Shown in pieces: positions 9,900 through 20,019 of a stretch of 64,000 nucleotides of DNA (its first letter is position 1; each line of letters starts with the position of its first letter). The DNA is from Lineus longissimus (Eukaryota; Nemertea; Pilidiophora; Heteronemertea; Lineidae): NCBI RefSeq assembly GCF_910592395.1, contig NC_088311.1, positions 11,162,501 to 11,226,500 of the forward strand. The letters are read 5' to 3'. The position numbers and the translations under genes were made by a program. The notes beneath the pieces were generated by a model. The model was given only the letters and a program-made list of their open reading frames with translations, was not told where the DNA came from and did no database searches.

Positions 9900-11152
9900 T
9901 TTCGGTTTTTGCGATATGGTTCTAGTACCAGGTCTTGTTGCTCCAATGACCTTTTCTTCCCCCTTCTGACGCTTGGGACGATAGTTGGAAGTGGTGCTGA
10001 CTCGTCTGCTTCAATTGGCCTGATTTCTTCGGATTCATCTGGTACGTTCTGGTAAAGGATGCCCATTGTGTCGTGTAGTGTGTCCGCACCAGATAATGTG
10101 TGAGTCAACTCATCAAAATTATCAAATGAAACACCCATTGGCTTGCCTTTGAGGGTTCCATCAGGGCACGACAGTTGTCTTTCTTGAATTTGCTCTGCTG
10201 TTTCTGTTTCAAGTTCCTCTATGCAGTTGTAGTTAATGCTGTGGCCAAAACGATTTAAGACCTGAACAACCTTTTTGCTACCTGTGACAGACTTTATCGC
10301 AACACCTAGTGCTACTTGTTTTGCCGGTTTGACCTTACCCCTCCTGGTTATGAAGAGGGCATCGTCACATGACGACCTAACGCGACGCATGACATGATCA
10401 GTACACTTTGTGGGATTTAGTCCACAGTACAAGGTGGTGAAGAAAGTAGAGAGCAGAGCAGGAGGGGACGCATCACCTTCCTTGAGGTCATCCAAAGAAG
10501 GATTTTCAGGCAAATCCTTCTTTGGCACATCAAGTAGATGCTTCCTGAGTAAGAGAGCTGCCTTAGTGACAATTTGTTCATCATCGGAAGCATAGTCATA
10601 TGCAACGCGTATTGCATCATCGGATTGTTCAACATATGCTTGAATATCCTCAATCGATGACGATGGATCGGTGGTCAATGAAAGGTCGACACTGCTACTG
10701 ACAGCTTTGATTTTAACTCTGTTTGCAGACAACAGAAAAGCACTTTTGCAAGAATGATGGTACTTTGCCTCCTTGGCGACGAGATCGATGCCACTGACTT
10801 TAGACAAAATCCTCGCATCATTCAAAGCCAATGCTGCTTCCTGAATGCTTTGGCCAGCCTCGAGAGTTTCACAAGCACCAGCAACCTCATGCACCCCCTT
10901 TTTGCGCTTTTTTGTGTTGCCACAAAACAAACATTGTGGTGGGAATGTACCAGAAGCTGTCGGTTTTTCATCTGATGTTGCAGAACGTAAATGCAGTGTG
11001 CCTGAGGGTGTAGTGTCGGTTATGTCAGTCTCACCAGTGTCGACAGCTGATAACTGTGTGGTTGAAACTGCCGTAAAGTTCTTATAACATTGAACATGAT
11101 ATCCATCCTTTTTCTCTGGATTTTCGGGTAGATCGAGAACATGCAGAACCAC
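9896..11152 (-). CDS. Zinc-binding ORF A of DNA transposon, 5' end incomplete
   Basis: This 418-codon frame ends in TGA overlapping the ATG of ORF B (ATGA). Zinc-ligand candidates are H19xxC22 (YHVQC), C74xxC77 (CLFC) and H132-H133/C135 (YHHSC). A module of CxxC followed by YHxxC is complete once. The first YHVQC lacks its CxxC partner, and the frame opens on a non-ATG codon with an in-frame stop a short way upstream. The true N-terminus therefore probably lies in an upstream exon or has been lost. The C-terminus is basic (RRGKKRSLEQ...YRKNRK). In related invertebrate proteins, as I recall them, regions A and B form one polypeptide of similar total length. The junction may thus be a one-base frameshift, a programmed -1 shift near CAAAAAC, or reinitiation at ATGA. 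Confidence 0.65.
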   Translation of the reverse strand: MVLHVLDLPENPEKKDGYHVQCYKNFTAVSTTQLSAVDTGETDITDTTPSGTLHLRSATSDEKPTASGTFPPQCLFCGNTKKRKKGVHEVAGACETLEAGQSIQEAALALNDARILSKVSGIDLVAKEAKYHHSCKSAFLLSANRVKIKAVSSSVDLSLTTDPSSSIEDIQAYVEQSDDAIRVAYDYASDDEQIVTKAALLLRKHLLDVPKKDLPENPSLDDLKEGDASPPALLSTFFTTLYCGLNPTKCTDHVMRRVRSSCDDALFITRRGKVKPAKQVALGVAIKSVTGSKKVVQVLNRFGHSINYNCIEELETETAEQIQERQLSCPDGTLKGKPMGVSFDNFDELTHTLSGADTLHDTMGILYQNVPDESEEIRPIEADESAPLPTIVPSVRRGKKRSLEQQDLVLEPYRKNRK

Positions 11153-12054
11153 ATCGCGGTAGACTGACTTTTCAAATCTCGCTTTTTATTCCGGTTTGCG
11201 GCTGCTTTTTAAGCCGTGGCCCATTGTTTTTCACTAAATGGTAACACGTCTAAGCATGACTTCTTTTTTTGGTTCTGATGCGTATGAAGGATGCAATGTC
11301 TTCCAGTTTCTTCCAGTTATCGTAACTGGGGTTGTAATATCTGGAGTGGCCTCAGCCGCAGCAGTTTGAGGAAACCAATCAGGGTCTTGTGGATTCTCCA
11401 TTGCATTTTAACTGAAATTAGACAACACTCATTTGGCATGGTGGAGTGGGGTTCACTGTCAACAATGTTCTGATTACACCACTAGAGTTGTTATCTGTGA
11501 CAGGTGGCTTTGAGATGCAATATTGTGGTTGAGATTTCTAGTCTTTAATTTCATAGAGGATGTCATCCTAACAGGTTGTCAACAAAATACATTCGATATA
11601 AACCAGTATTGGTAAGAAAAACCTGTAATAAGCCCACATGCTGGTAACAATACCCATGGTAACGAATTGATTAGACTTCAACTTACCTTTCAATGATTCG
11701 TGGGTTATATCTAGATTGGCAGTAACGGTGTCAAACGTGAAGTATATCCCAGCAAATAGACAGAATGAACAAAAGCAAAGAAATTGATAACTTATTTATG
11801 CTGAACATCACCCAATCCTCAGGCATCCAACCTTCTCCTTGGCCTGCCTGTAGTGATGACATAGGCTATGATACAGCTACATGTGCTATAATCTTTTGAG
11901 TAGGATACCAACTGGTACCAGATTAAAAATAATATAAGGGTCTTTGTTCATCCAGGACATGATTATAACAGGCCTAGTGATAAAGATTTGAACTAGTAAA
12001 ATGGCTTGGAACAATGAAAAACATTAAAAAAAACTGTGTGAGATGGTAACCTTC

Positions 12055-12776
12055 AACCCATTCTTAAGTAGATTTGGTACATAATTTGATACTTAAGAAT
12101 GACTGATCTTTATTCAGGGTACCCTAATAGATATATTGGTAGAGGTTTCATTGATGTACTCAATTATGCTAATTAAATTGCTCATTAGCACTAATTAATG
12201 GTGTTCTTAAGTGGATTAAGTACAGGAGTTGGAACTTAAGAATGTTGGATATTGATTCTACCGCCAATATGAACATTTCAGCATTGGTTTCATTCATGTA
12301 CTCGACTGTGCTGAATATACCCTTTGTGGTGCTGACCCTGACCTTTGACCCCTTCTTAAGTCGACTTTGTACAGGATTTGACACTTAAGAATGACTGATC
12401 TTTATTCAGGGTACCCTAATAGATATATTGGTAGAGGTTTCATTGATGTACTCAATTATGCTAATTAAATTGCTCATTAGCACTAATTAATGGTGTTCTT
12501 AAGTGGATTAAGTACAGGAGTTGAAACTTAAGAATGTTGGATATTGATTCCTACCAACAATATGAACATTTTAGCATTGGTTTCATTCTTGTACTCGACT
12601 ATGCTAATTAAAAATGAGTTTGGGGATACTTTGAGTGGTCCCCCCCCCCCCCAGGATTAGTACAGGAGATGGAACTTAAGCATGGCTGTTTGAGGGTCCC
12701 ACAACCTCCCCCTTCATATCCCCAGCCTCAAACCTTTTGTACTCGCAATGCTAAACACATCGCTATGGGCTCCCGG
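12055..12776. repeat. Right terminal inverted repeat with internal 292-bp duplication
   Basis: Positions 12318-12776 mirror the left repeat. A further partial unit at 12055-12317 repeats the inner part in the same orientation: GACTGATCTTTATTCAGGGT occurs at 12101 and again at 12393, an offset of 292. The right end therefore carries about five CTTAAG/TACAGGA motif copies against three at the left. A poly-C run at about 12640 mirrors the left poly-G run. Confidence 0.85.
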
Positions 12777-12789
12777 TTTATTATGTCAC

Positions 12790-14030
12790 CGGTCCCGACA
12801 AACGCCATATATCCGGCTATTCAGAAAAAAAACTGCCCGTCTTTCAAAGTTGCATATCTGAGAGATGGACAAACGGGGTATACAATATCAACAATTTTTT
12901 AACCACACAGTGTTTAGGCCTACTTCGGCTTATTTTCGGCAATTGTTAAATGGAACTTTATTGGTGACATACCACGGTGTTTATGACTGTGACAACTAGC
13001 TAACACTATCGTGGTTGTTTCCCATGTGTCAGTGTTTCCAAACAATAGGCAGCTAGAGAGACCATGACTTTTCAATAGGGGGAAACACAGAAAAACCTGT
13101 CAATCTATATTTTTTTATCGTTCACAAACAATGAGGGGAAACACTCAAAAATAGAAACACTCAAAAACATTACACCGGTATGAATATATCATCTAAATTT
13201 CAGCAAGGTTGCCCTACTGTACGTTTTTACATGTCCTTGAATCTTGTGAGACATGTCGAAAATGTCCATATACACGTTTTTATCCAAAATTTTGTCATGA
13301 TAGGGTATCCGATATCAACAATTGTATCACGACACAGTGTTTACTTTGGCTTAATTTTTATGGACGTTAGTGGTGACATAACTAAAAGTTTATGACCCCA
13401 TATTGTTCCTAAAATCTTATTGGTTGTTGCTCTAATGGCGTCATCATTCCAAAATATCTGTTCTCAAAAATAGTTCTAGTCAATGGTATGTATGGACAAT
13501 CATTCTTGGCTGAATGGTCTACTCTTATACAAACTCACAAATGGAAAATAGATAATGATAAGAAATGTAGAAAATACGGGTTATTTACCAAATTAAAGTA
13601 TTTACGCGGTTCTCCTCTGTCAAACCTAAGTGCTAAGACATGTTGATGAAATCACATCACTGGCAGCCGGCCAATCATGTAGTTGATTGTGTTACTTGGC
13701 AGATCTGCGCATGCTATAAAACAATAAAACAGATGTAGGGCTGATATTCTTGAAGCTAAATGTCTATGTCTTTTGGTTTCTTTTGTGATCCCCATGCTTT
13801 TATTCCAAAAGTTAATTAGAGGCACGTTTTTAACGCTGTGAATTACTGATACTGCGCTTTTTGAGGCGTCCTACAATGTCGTTACTGTTTCAATAGCCAC
13901 TGTGCTGACACGAGATATGTATAACATGACATCTGTGATGAGTTAAAATTTTGGACATATTTGTCTGTCAACCTCCCAAATGTACAGCTTAAGACGGACA
14001 GTTTTTCTGAATAACCCCATATCATATATC
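12790..14030. mobile_element. Decayed element with TATTCAGAAAAACTG termini
   Basis: GGCTATTCAG followed by an A run and ACTGCCCGTCTT near 12810 is matched in reverse complement near 14000 (AAGACGGACAGTTTTTCTGAATAACC split over 13990-14016). Inside, a block with GGGTATACAATATCAACAAT at about 12877 resembles GGGTATCCGATATCAACAAT at 13303, with further similarity after each (ACACAGTGTTTA), so part of the element is duplicated. No coding sequence is recognised. The element abuts the 6.8 kb transposon. Confidence 0.4.
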
Positions 14031-15000
14031 CCAATTGTCAATAGCAATTTCGACCAAATTTCAGGAATCCGGCTCAATATGCACTTGCTTGAACAGTAGG
14101 TTTCGTCCAAATATGCATATAAATGAAATGTCGTCCTTTTTGGCCGAAAATTTTAATTTCTGTTGGGGGAATGAAGTTCGGCCCAGAAATAAATGTATTT
14201 CTCATGACCCATGTTAAAGTCCGAGAGTGCCGTTGCCACTATCGGCCCTGGAGTGGTTTCACGTGACGTCATCACCTGCCATGCTCGAGGGAGAGACAAA
14301 AGAAAGCAAGCCAAAATGACCATGACAGCATTTGATTCAGTTTAGTCAGGCATGACAAATCATTGTTCTGCCCTCCAACATTGTCGACCGTGAAAACACT
14401 CCTTAATCAAACAGAACTCGTTTATTGAAAGACTCTGGTCAGAGAAACAATAATAGGGCATAAGATAACAAACACAGTGGTGAAAACTGCATAAATATCA
14501 AACTACCCATCTTCAAGTATGGCAGGTAGGAAATTCTAAAATACCTTGGTACCGTAAAGTCAACTTTTAAATGGAAAATGCATAAGCCTCGTTCTGAGAG
14601 TGGAGTGTTTTGGACACGCAACCAAGATGCTCTACCAAAGTTCCCTTGGGTTGCACTAAAATGTGGAAACCATGCACACAGCTCACTTCAGAAGTTTGAG
14701 GCTCTCAAAACACTGCTTCAAACACAAATCAGCCAAGGAAGCATCAACCACCCTAAGTTTTTTAATGAGCACTAACACATATTTGCTGAGAAAAACGCTC
14801 CAAATAGCCCATTTGCACGGATTTTAGCATCACTTGAGCGAGCCGATGCGGACTTCCTATACGCGCTGCCGTAACATAATGTAAACAACGGCGCTACCGG
14901 CGCTCCGGGCAGGCGATGGACGGAATTTGCCAAATTCGCACATATTCAAGTTATTTTCGTGGCCTATCTTTTTAAGTTTGAGGTATTTTAGAATAGAAAT

Positions 15001-15125
15001 TGAACCCTCGGCTTCGGACCTTGGTTGAGTTACCAAGACACTCTCGGGTGGAGCTAAAATTTCGTTTTAGCTCCACCCTCGAGTGTCTTGGTAACTCAAC
15101 CAAGGTCCTCCGCCTCGGGTTCAAT
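15001..15125. repeat. 125-bp near-perfect palindrome
   Basis: Two arms of about 60 bp meet at a short TTCG loop. The left arm runs from ATTGAACCCTCGGC to GGTGGAGCTAAAAT and the right arm returns with only a few mismatches. Related words (GGGTGGAGCTAAAAT and TTTAAGCTCTACCCTC) recur with a longer spacer at 37497-37566, which indicates a dispersed family. Confidence 0.8.
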
Positions 15126-15137
15126 TCCTTAATTCAA

Positions 15138-15376
15138 ACATTCCAGGTGGTGCAGGAAAAATAAACGGATGATGTACATTGTGCTGTACTGAAATAAAGT
15201 TTTTTTATAGTTTCATGCTTAGACCTATATTTTAATTACCTTGTCACAGGCATGAGCTTTTAGTGAACATGTTAATGTCCAATTTTGAAATATAGGCATG
15301 AAATTATAAAAAAAACTTTATTTCAGTACAGCACAATGTACATCATCAATTTGTTCCTCCTGCACCACCTGGAATG
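15138..15376. mobile_element. 239-bp MITE with about 85-bp arms
   Basis: The segment begins CATTCCAGGTGGTGCAGGA and ends with its reverse complement. Both arms contain GATGATGTACATTGTGCTGT or its complement, followed by a T-rich tract. The loop, about 15226-15287, is unique. There is no clear target duplication. Confidence 0.75.
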
Positions 15377-16404
15377 TATGAATTACATACTGCTATAGCT
15401 TTAAAATGAGTAGTTTGATTTTTATGCGGTTTTCACACTTGTGTTTCTTATGTTATGCCCTTTTATTTACACCCCAAGTTAAAATGTTAATAAAAGCGTT
15501 TCTGTTCACCTTTAAACAGTCTCAATGGGCTCCAAACAGGAATAAATATTCTCGTTGTATCAATTTAGTTAGAATTAATATTAAACCGGGTTACATTAGA
15601 GCAGACTCGATTTTCATCGGAAGTCGTACCATTTATGGCATTTTGGTCGAGCATTGTTGCTACGTACATTCGTGTGTATCATATATGCAATACACGCGCA
15701 ATGGACGCCAATACTGGCAGAGATATTTTGCTTGAATATTATGTCTGCTTTGGAGAATGAATATTTTAGTCCTGAAGGAACAGTAGTGACACGTAACGGC
15801 CAAATGGTCGGTCATAGCACAATACCCATGTCAACAATCTGTAATGTCGCCTGACGCAGTGGGGCTACGGGTTCGGCGTCCCTGACAATGTTTTCGGTGG
15901 GCTTTGTCTTAAAATTTCCAAATATGGAAACATTATAGGTGGCAGCTCTGTCTTTCTGTCAAAATATAGAAAGCCACATGCTTCTGTTTACAAACTATGT
16001 TGGAGGATGTTGTTTTTTAGTTTTTTGGTAAATCATGAATGAAAAGTGATTAATATTGCAGTCTAATTTCACATTTTGAAAATGTCCTTTAACAAGCTTG
16101 ACACAGACTCAGTTTCAGAGGTCTGAAAAGACTCTGTTAACTTTTGTGAAGGCATTTTTACACAGAGTTATTTCTTGCTGATTTTCATTTGAATTTTACC
16201 ATTTGCTAGCTACATTTCATGCTGAATTGAATGGAATCATGGGAATTGCTAGATTTCTTTCAATCCGGCAAATGAAAATGAGAACAAAATTACAAATGAA
16301 GTCAATCTGAAATCCACGAGGAGCATTTCTTTTATGCCTTGGTTAGAAATAGCAGTTTCTGATTTCATCACTTAACAAGAGCTACACAGAGCGAGCACAG
16401 TATA

Positions 16405-16605
16405 CGCCCATTGTGACCTTGACCTATGACCTCAAAATCAATAGGCTTCTTTGGGCCTTAACTAAACTAGTATCCTACAAACCAAGTTTGGTAAATTTAC
16501 GTGATCTAGAATTTGAGTTATCGCACGGACAAGGAAAAGTTAATGGACAGACAGATGGACAGACGGACACCGAGTGCCATACCATTATACACGGGCGTAT
16601 AACGT
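16405..16605. repeat. Dispersed non-coding repeat ending in GGACAGAC iterations
   Basis: The stretch runs from TGACCTTGACCTATGACC through CAAGTTTGGTAAATTTACG and GAGTTATCGCACGGAC to a short GGACAGACAGAT/GGACAGACGGAC tandem. I recall similar sequence order as a dispersed repeat in marine invertebrate genomes. No protein is encoded. The remainder of 15480-16900 shows no gene. Confidence 0.4.
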
Positions 16606-16898
16606 ATAATAATAAAAAGCAAAGTGACTCAGGGTTCCCATTCAAAGTGATAGCAAGTTTTAAGGACTTTCAAAGGCGAGATTCACATGATTTTATGAAC
16701 TCTTGGGCAATATGATGGGGCAGAAATCAACAATGCATCCAAACCATTACCCAAAGAAAAGTAGCCCCGGTTCCAGAATGCGAGGAAAATATCTAAGAAT
16801 AATGCGGGGTTTTCAGATTTTAGTGATGTTTTCTTTAAAATTTGTAGAAAACTTACTTATTTTTACCATTCAAGTCCTATTCAGCAGTGCCAAAATTA

Positions 16899-16971
16899 GT
16901 TCCCACTAGGATTCGAACCCAGATCCCATATCATCAAAGTGATAAGTGTGTTACCATTACACCATAGGAAC
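16899..16971 (-). pseudogene. tRNA-Gln-like sequence (tRNA pseudogene or SINE head)
   Basis: On the minus strand the segment has an A box (TGGTGTAATGG), a B box (GGTTCGAATCC) and a cloverleaf order like tRNA-Gln(TTG), including CTTTGA at the anticodon loop. The acceptor halves (TTCCTA and TGGGAA) pair imperfectly, and the anticodon stem TATCA/TGATA leaves a 6-base loop instead of 7. It is therefore a mutated gene copy or the promoter head of a tRNA-derived SINE, not a clearly functional tRNA. Confidence 0.5.
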
Positions 16972-17165
16972 AAAATGTTTTTTGTTGCACTGTTAATAGT
17001 CCTCAAAATGGTTTTGTCTTTTTTTGTAGTTTTTCACTTGAGTTTGTATTAACACTAGCGTGTGCAGCCAAATATATATTAGATTCTACCCACTAGACAT
17101 CATGCAGCGGTCAATTCTAACTCTGACCCCCCCACCTCAGGGGTCGACGCTAATGCGACGCCGGA

Positions 17166-17594
17166 TTAGTGTCGCTTCCTGAGGGTTAAGAAAAAATCAG
17201 ACAGTCGAACCTCTGGCGTATTGGGAAAAAGAGTAGCATCGAATTTCCGTCGTAGGTCTGATATTAAAAGCAATTGTCTTTGGTGAATTCCTGTCGACGA
17301 AGTTGCGACAGGCATGTCGAACAAGCGTCGCATTCCTGACGAACTTTGAACAGATCTTGTGCATCGTCTTCTTGATGTACTGCCTGGATTGGTAGAGGCA
17401 GGATCGGTCGGTAGAGGCAGGGTACATGCTGGTGTGGACACAGGGTTGCTGCTGCCTTGAGCTGCTGGTGCTGGCTTCTTCCTCTTCCGAACATTGAGAC
17501 GAGCCATGCCAACGGTGTTCTGCGGCAGGTCAAAATGGTGCATCTGCTGTGCTCGGGGTCTCTGGGTGAACATGATGATGATGATGGGGTACAT
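17166..17594 (-). CDS. Unrecognised 142-codon reading frame
   Basis: The frame encodes a basic, Pro/Ser/Thr-rich peptide containing RKRKKPAP and ending RLSDFFLTLRKRH. I recognise no domain. The better start may be the internal Met before ARLNVRKRKK. It has no partner exons that I can see and may be a fragment or chance. It is listed because its composition differs from the AT-rich surroundings. Confidence 0.2.
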   Translation of the reverse strand: MYPIIIIMFTQRPRAQQMHHFDLPQNTVGMARLNVRKRKKPAPAAQGSSNPVSTPACTLPLPTDPASTNPGSTSRRRCTRSVQSSSGMRRLFDMPVATSSTGIHQRQLLLISDLRRKFDATLFPNTPEVRLSDFFLTLRKRH

Positions 17595-17599
17595 AGGCC

Positions 17600-19855
17600 T
17601 AGATTTTGAGGACCAGTTCAGTTTATCCGCAGTGCAAAAAAGGTCTAGATCAAGAGCAATGGGAGCACTCTAAAGGCCCAAGCCTCTTCTCCCTTTAAAA
17701 AAGACCCCTTTTACCTTAAAAATACTCTTATACCTTCTCATTTTTGTGTACATTTCTGATCCTCTCATGCATTTGTCATGTATGTGCATCTCGTGTACAT
17801 TTTGTACAGGGTAAAATCTTTCCAACATTCCGACGAAATTTTTATGACTTTTTCGCAATCTTTTGAACCCAGAGTTAGGTACTTTTGTCTAAATACCTTT
17901 TTGAACAATCGCTAGCAAACTAGATCGCGATCAGAAGAATAATTTCAGAGAAATCGTTGATTTTATTCGTAGTTGTCAGAATATCAGCTTCCAAATTGAA
18001 ACCGGAAGCTACGTCATGATTGGTTTACTGTAATAGAGAGCGTATGATTGGTTAGATTTTATGAAATTTTATGAATGTTCCTCGCCAATCGTGGCTTTTC
18101 ATTGGTCGACATTCATAAATATTTCAAGAAAACTTTGCGCGAGTCCATAGAATGGCCATTTCATGTGGCTGATGAGTGGTCCCCACAGAAGTTGGCTTCA
18201 ACATGGCCATTTCGAAAAATATCATAAGTCGCTCCGGATGTAAAATTTGGTTCCGTTTTGGCCTGGCGAATGAAAATATTCTTTTTTGACCTTGCACCAC
18301 GTCCCCATATATATCTTGCAGATAGGGACGGGCCTGGCCGGTCAGTTGTGGTATTCTACGTAAAGACGAAACGGGTCTAGTCACAGATGTAGAGCTCTAC
18401 AACCGTGGTATGGTATCATGCAGAGTTTATTCCCCAAATTAATTTTCTGGTGTTTATCAATAGCTCTTCGATCATTAGATCGCATGTAGGGCTTACATGT
18501 ATACGTTGCTCGTAATAAGCCCTATGGATATTTGCTGTTAAATAATTCATCATTGTGGTCATACCGTCGGATTAAGTAAACAAAATGAACATATACGTGC
18601 ATGTACGCATTATTGCATAACGTTTTTGGTTTGTAAATTTTGATGCCGTAACTTATTTATTCAAATTTCATATTGTCTCAAATTAAATGCATTTGAGGAA
18701 TTTTATAATGTATTTTAGAGACCTTCCTTATGATAAACCGAAGGAATTAGAGTGATATGTTTGTGTTGATTAGTTTTAAAGATACAAATAGTTTGGTCAA
18801 TTCATCTTTGTATCACTATTTTTAAAATGAAAGCCTTACCAATACAGTGCGGAGTCCAGTAATTGAATGGAGTTCAGACTTTTACGTCTAAGTATTTTAT
18901 ACGCTGATCGCTGGACGATCTCACTCGATGTACAACCTACGGTGTGTGCCGAGAATTTGTCACTTTCGATTTGTGCACTGGGGGTAATGCCTATATTCAG
19001 CAACGCACATTCTTGAGAGTTCGGCTGCGGCGTTACTCGGAAATGTCAGTATATCTCAGTTTGGGTACTCATTAATTTCGCGAGCCGTGCTGTTTAGTGT
19101 GAATTGTTTCTTGTGTGTATTTTCAACGTAATTGGGATCGTAATTGTGATGAACTTTTTTTCTCTCTTTTCACTCCGTCTTTATCAATGAATGGAATATT
19201 CAACAATTTAAACAAAGATAAGTTATCATGACAATTGGTTTCATGCAGTTCAGAAACTTACAGAAAGAGTCCGCATCTGGTTACGAACATGCACTATTTT
19301 ATATGTGCACTTTTTTATGCCGCCGTTGAATGGCAGTTTTACCAAATGCCACCCATTATTATTATACTGCTGCGGCATGTATAGCACGTAGTGCATGCTT
19401 GTTCACTATGGTTAGTCGAAATTCCGCTGACAATGTCTTTAGTTAAGTGGTAGTGATCGTTGAAAAAAATGAAAAGGAGACAGTGCTGTAACTCCTGTTT
19501 TCTTATGTACTAGCATATACCCGAGGCGCGGGCTGTTCGAGGTATAAAAATCGGATTGTGTGGGTGCTGGTATGTTGTGGGTTTGGTGTAAATGGGGTGC
19601 TGGTTTGTGAGTAACACTTTTTTCATGAGTGTAATATTTCTTGAAAACGGAACTACGTAACCATGTACATGATGTACAGGCGTCCACAATGCTAAACCAA
19701 TTCTCGGAAAACCAAGATGGTGCAGACTGGTGATGTACTCGATATCAGCCAGCGATTAGCGCCTGAATGGTTTAAGTTACCGGTGTGTGCGTAAATCTTG
19801 TCTCCCGTTGGGTACATTGTGTCCTAAGATGAGCTATTTGTGAATAAATGGCCGT
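17600..19855. other. No gene recognised
   Basis: Mostly AT-rich non-coding sequence with only short frames. ATTGGT/ACCAAT words cluster at about 18015-18110, but there is no partner exon and no element terminus that I can support. Confidence 0.5.
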
Positions 19856-19859
19856 CTCG

Positions 19860-20015
19860 GTTGGAAAAGCAGCATTTTTCCTTCAGATATGGGCGCCGCC
19901 ATCTTGCATGCTGGCGTCAGTGACGTCGATTGTGGTTGGTGGATGATGCGCGCATGGAAGGGACCATTTGAACAGGACATCTGATTGGTTGATAGCGGAG
20001 GTGGGAGGTGGCTCG
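19860..20015 (-). promoter_or_regulatory. Possible promoter/first-exon patch with YY1 and CRE motifs
   Basis: Read on the minus strand, a CRE-like GACGTCACTGACG is followed by CAAGATGGCGGCGCC, the classic YY1-type motif in which the start codon is often embedded. From that ATG the frame reads MAAPISEGKMLLF and then stops after about 22 codons. It might be a first exon, but no donor is compelling and no downstream exon is identified. The region is locally richer in CpG than its neighbours. Confidence 0.25.
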
Positions 20016-20019
20016 GCAA

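Larger units (their letters stand above)
5933..12776 (-). mobile_element. Academ-like (XPG-nuclease) DNA transposon, about 6.8 kb
   Basis: Long inverted repeats, about 459 bp at left (5933-6391) and an enlarged right copy (12055-12776), bracket two minus-strand ORFs of 418 and 1005 codons with no other gene between. The outermost matching bases are CCGGGAGCCCAT. Flanks differ (left TTATAGT, right TTTATTA), so no target duplication is certain. The larger ORF has a FEN1/XPG-type acidic set, and the smaller has CxxC and YHxxC zinc-binding motifs. From memory of the literature, Academ transposons pair a transposase with Cys-rich zinc fingers and an XPG-like nuclease, which is the basis of the name. 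The coding region looks nearly intact, apart from the -1 step between ORFs and a missing N-terminus. Confidence 0.7.
14450..15464. mobile_element. Inverted-repeat element enclosing two hairpins
   Basis: GGTAGTTTGATATTTATGCA (reverse complement of 14487-14508 and flanks) matches GAGTAGTTTGATTTTTATGC at 15407, and similarity continues for about 60 bp (ATGCCCT...TATT). Between the arms lie a 125-bp palindrome (15001-15125) and a 239-bp inverted repeat (15138-15376), so this is a nest of at least three foldable units. There is no gene; a 65-codon frame at 14578 is not supported by anything else. Confidence 0.5.

Noticed and set aside
14578-14775. 65-codon frame MHKPRSESGVFWTRNQ
   Set aside because: It lies inside an inverted-repeat element and stops early; possibly a tiny coding fragment, but not supportable.
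16899-16971. Functional tRNA-Gln gene
   Set aside because: The anticodon loop is one base short and acceptor pairing is poor; called a pseudogene or SINE head instead.
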